From assembly GCA_945871415.1 (NCBI GenBank), contig CAMBWG010000014.1, forward strand, positions 1-14,825: DNA of 14,825 bases, given 5' to 3'. The DNA is from an uncultured Desulfovibrio sp. (GTDB lineage: Bacteria; Desulfobacterota; Desulfovibrionia; Desulfovibrionales; Desulfovibrionaceae). Made by a program: the position numbers and the translations under genes. Positions 13,390 through 14,825 of this stretch are shown one piece after another. The notes under the pieces were generated by a model. It saw nothing but the letters and a program-made list of their open reading frames with translations, did not search any database and had not been told where the DNA came from. The first letter of the stretch is position 1. Every line of letters begins with the position of its first letter.

Positions 13390-14724
13390 ATGACGCAGCG
13401 GGAGTATCTGCGGGTTCTGGGGCCCTTTGTGCTGACGACCATGACGCAGCCCCTGCTGGGGGCCGTGGACACGGCGGTCATGGGCCGTCTGCCGAACCCG
13501 TCCTATATTGCGGGCGTGGCCGTGGGAGCCGTGATCTTTAATACGATCTACTGGCTGCTGGGCTTTTTGCGGGTCGGCTCCACGGGCTTCAGCGCACAGG
13601 CCGGAGACGATACGGAACAGCTCAGCAAGGCCGTCCTGCTTCCGGGGCTTATGGCGCTGGGCCTGAGTCTGCTGATTCTGCTGCTGCAACGCCCAATCTT
13701 TGCCGGAGCCATGCTTGTTCTGGAGCCGGACGAGGCCACGCGACGCGTCACGGCCGTCTATTACGACATACTTATCTGGGGCGCGCCGCTGGCGCTGGGC
13801 AATTATGTCATGCTGGGCTGGCTTATGGGACGCTCGCTCATTACGGCGGCCCTGCTGATGCAGATCGGCGGCAATGCGCTCAACATGCTGCTCGACGTTC
13901 TTTTTGTGCTGGTACTGGACGCGGGGCCCGCGGGCGTAGCCGCGGCAACGCTGCTGGCGCAGGCTTTTTCCTTTCTGGTCGGCGCAGCGGCCGTATGCCG
14001 CGCTCTGCCGGGAGGACTGCGCGGCATGGCCCGCCTTGCTGATACAAGAGAAATGCTGCGCATGGCGCGCGTAAACGGACATCTCTTCCTGCGTACCGTA
14101 TGCCTGCTGGTTCAGATGAACATATTCATGGCAACAACGGCGAGCTTCGGGACGGCCACCCTTTCGGGAAATGCCGTCCTGATACAGATAATGCTCATTT
14201 TTTCCTATGTTTTTGAAGGAATAGCGAATGCGTCCAGCGTCTTTGCCGGGAGGGCCGTCGGCCGGGACTGTTCAGAGCTCATGGAAGAAACGCGCAGGGC
14301 AACGCGTCTGTGGACGCTGCTTGCCATACTGCTGCTCACCGGCGGTTATGCGCTGTGGCGCGAGCCCCTCCTGCGTCTGTTTACGGATTTGCCGGAGGTG
14401 CTGACGGAAGCCGGACGCTACAGCCTGTGGGGTCTGTTGTTTCCCGCAGCGGCGGGCTTCGGCCTGAGCTATTACGGTATGTTTACGGGCGCAAGCCGGA
14501 CGCGCCCCGTCTTTGTGTCCACCTTGCTGGCCCTGTGCGTCTTTGCCGCCGTCTGGGCCGCAGCCGTGCCGCTCTGGGACAATCACGGCCTGTGGCTGGC
14601 GTACATACTCTTTTACGCGGGGCGCAGTCTGTTTCTCGCTCCGCTGCACCCGCTGCCGCGCAACGCACAACGCGCACGTCATACTGAGTCGTTCTTCTGG
14701 GGGGAAGGGAAACCCCTCTGCTAG
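13390..14724 (+). CDS. MATE family efflux transporter, DinF-like
   Basis: A 444-residue inner-membrane exporter of the multidrug and toxic compound extrusion family, with about twelve hydrophobic segments in two halves. The DinF-type first-helix motif is DTAVMGRLPNPSYIAGVAVG (acidic D27), followed by LLGFLRVGSTGFSAQAGD, and the last helices include NHGLWLAYILFYAGRSLFL. DinF-type transporters export organic cations or bile-salt-like compounds with Na+ or H+; the substrate here is unknown. GAGGAG precedes ATG 13390, and the 25-bp gap from nikE suggests cotranscription. The last ten or so residues (FWGEGKPLC) and the TAG stop are encoded by a copy of the G/C-tract repeat, so the native C-terminus has probably been replaced. 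Confidence 0.88.
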   Translation: MTQREYLRVLGPFVLTTMTQPLLGAVDTAVMGRLPNPSYIAGVAVGAVIFNTIYWLLGFLRVGSTGFSAQAGDDTEQLSKAVLLPGLMALGLSLLILLLQRPIFAGAMLVLEPDEATRRVTAVYYDILIWGAPLALGNYVMLGWLMGRSLITAALLMQIGGNALNMLLDVLFVLVLDAGPAGVAAATLLAQAFSFLVGAAAVCRALPGGLRGMARLADTREMLRMARVNGHLFLRTVCLLVQMNIFMATTASFGTATLSGNAVLIQIMLIFSYVFEGIANASSVFAGRAVGRDCSELMEETRRATRLWTLLAILLLTGGYALWREPLLRLFTDLPEVLTEAGRYSLWGLLFPAAAGFGLSYYGMFTGASRTRPVFVSTLLALCVFAAVWAAAVPLWDNHGLWLAYILFYAGRSLFLAPLHPLPRNAQRARHTESFFWGEGKPLC

Positions 14725-14810
14725 CGCGGGAGGGCCCAGCCTTTCCGAAGGAAAGGCGTTCCGGTAATTCTTCTCCCCCAGGCCCCCCATCCCTTCCCCA
14801 GCGCGCTTTT
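14695..14810 (+). repeat. G/C-tract 3'-end repeat, copy 3, overlapping the MATE stop
   Basis: It starts TTCTGGGGGGAAGGGAAACC, covers the end of the MATE frame, and ends CCCCAGCGCGCTTTT. Its right end, as reverse complement, matches 3688-3723 with two differences in about 36 bases. Its left end matches the other end of the 3688-3774 copy. The middle differs and holds the hairpin GCCTTTCC-GAA-GGAAAGGC (14739-14757), which has no T tract directly after it. It follows the gene in the same sense as the other two copies. Confidence 0.75.
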
Positions 14811-14825
14811 GTAGAGGGGGCACAG

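Overview
The window is GC-rich, densely coding bacterial DNA. It most likely comes from a sulfate-reducing Desulfovibrio-like bacterium (Desulfovibrionaceae). The main reason is the aprBA pair for dissimilatory adenylylsulfate reductase at the left edge, with AprB carrying its eight cluster cysteines. Species cannot be fixed from the sequence alone.

Layout. (1) 1-1123, minus strand: aprB then aprA, with aprA running off the left edge. Its 400-bp upstream region holds a TTGACG-type promoter whose -10 lies inside a Rex-like redox operator. (2) 1524-3227, plus strand: a divergent gene with an intact-looking AroQ chorismate mutase domain fused to an EPSP-synthase-fold domain that has lost most catalytic residues. 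(3) 3228-3784: gene-free DNA with two copies of a G/C-tract repeat and a bidirectional terminator. (4) 3785-5563, minus strand: a DJ-1/PfpI protein of the glyoxalase III-like type and an RND-type efflux adaptor lipoprotein with no pump gene beside it, separated by a terminator. (5) 5799-7715, plus strand: speA, biosynthetic arginine decarboxylase, from a TTG start, with its own promoter and a UUCG-loop terminator. (6) 8060-13364, plus strand: nikABCDE, a nickel ABC importer. nikA has its own terminator and is set apart from the tightly overlapping nikBCDE genes by a 150-bp repeat. (7) 13390-14724, plus strand: a DinF-like MATE exporter following nikE after 25 bp.

How the genes fit together. 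Apr reduces APS to sulfite in sulfate respiration. The Nik system imports nickel, which this kind of organism needs for NiFe hydrogenases and other nickel enzymes. SpeA feeds polyamine synthesis. The remaining genes are accessory: detoxification and efflux.

Two dispersed repeat families stand out. Family 1 is a MITE/BIME-like element with TAGAGC ends: a full copy between nikA and nikB, a half copy between speA and nikA, and an end fragment in front of the speA promoter. Family 2 is a 3'-end element with G tracts at its start and C tracts at its end. It follows three different genes, always in the same orientation relative to the upstream gene, and supplies the last codons and stop of the MATE gene. 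No CRISPR array, tRNA, rRNA, phage gene or transposase was seen. Comparisons with E. coli SpeA, NikA, EPSP synthase and chorismate mutase were made from memory of those proteins, not by running an alignment.
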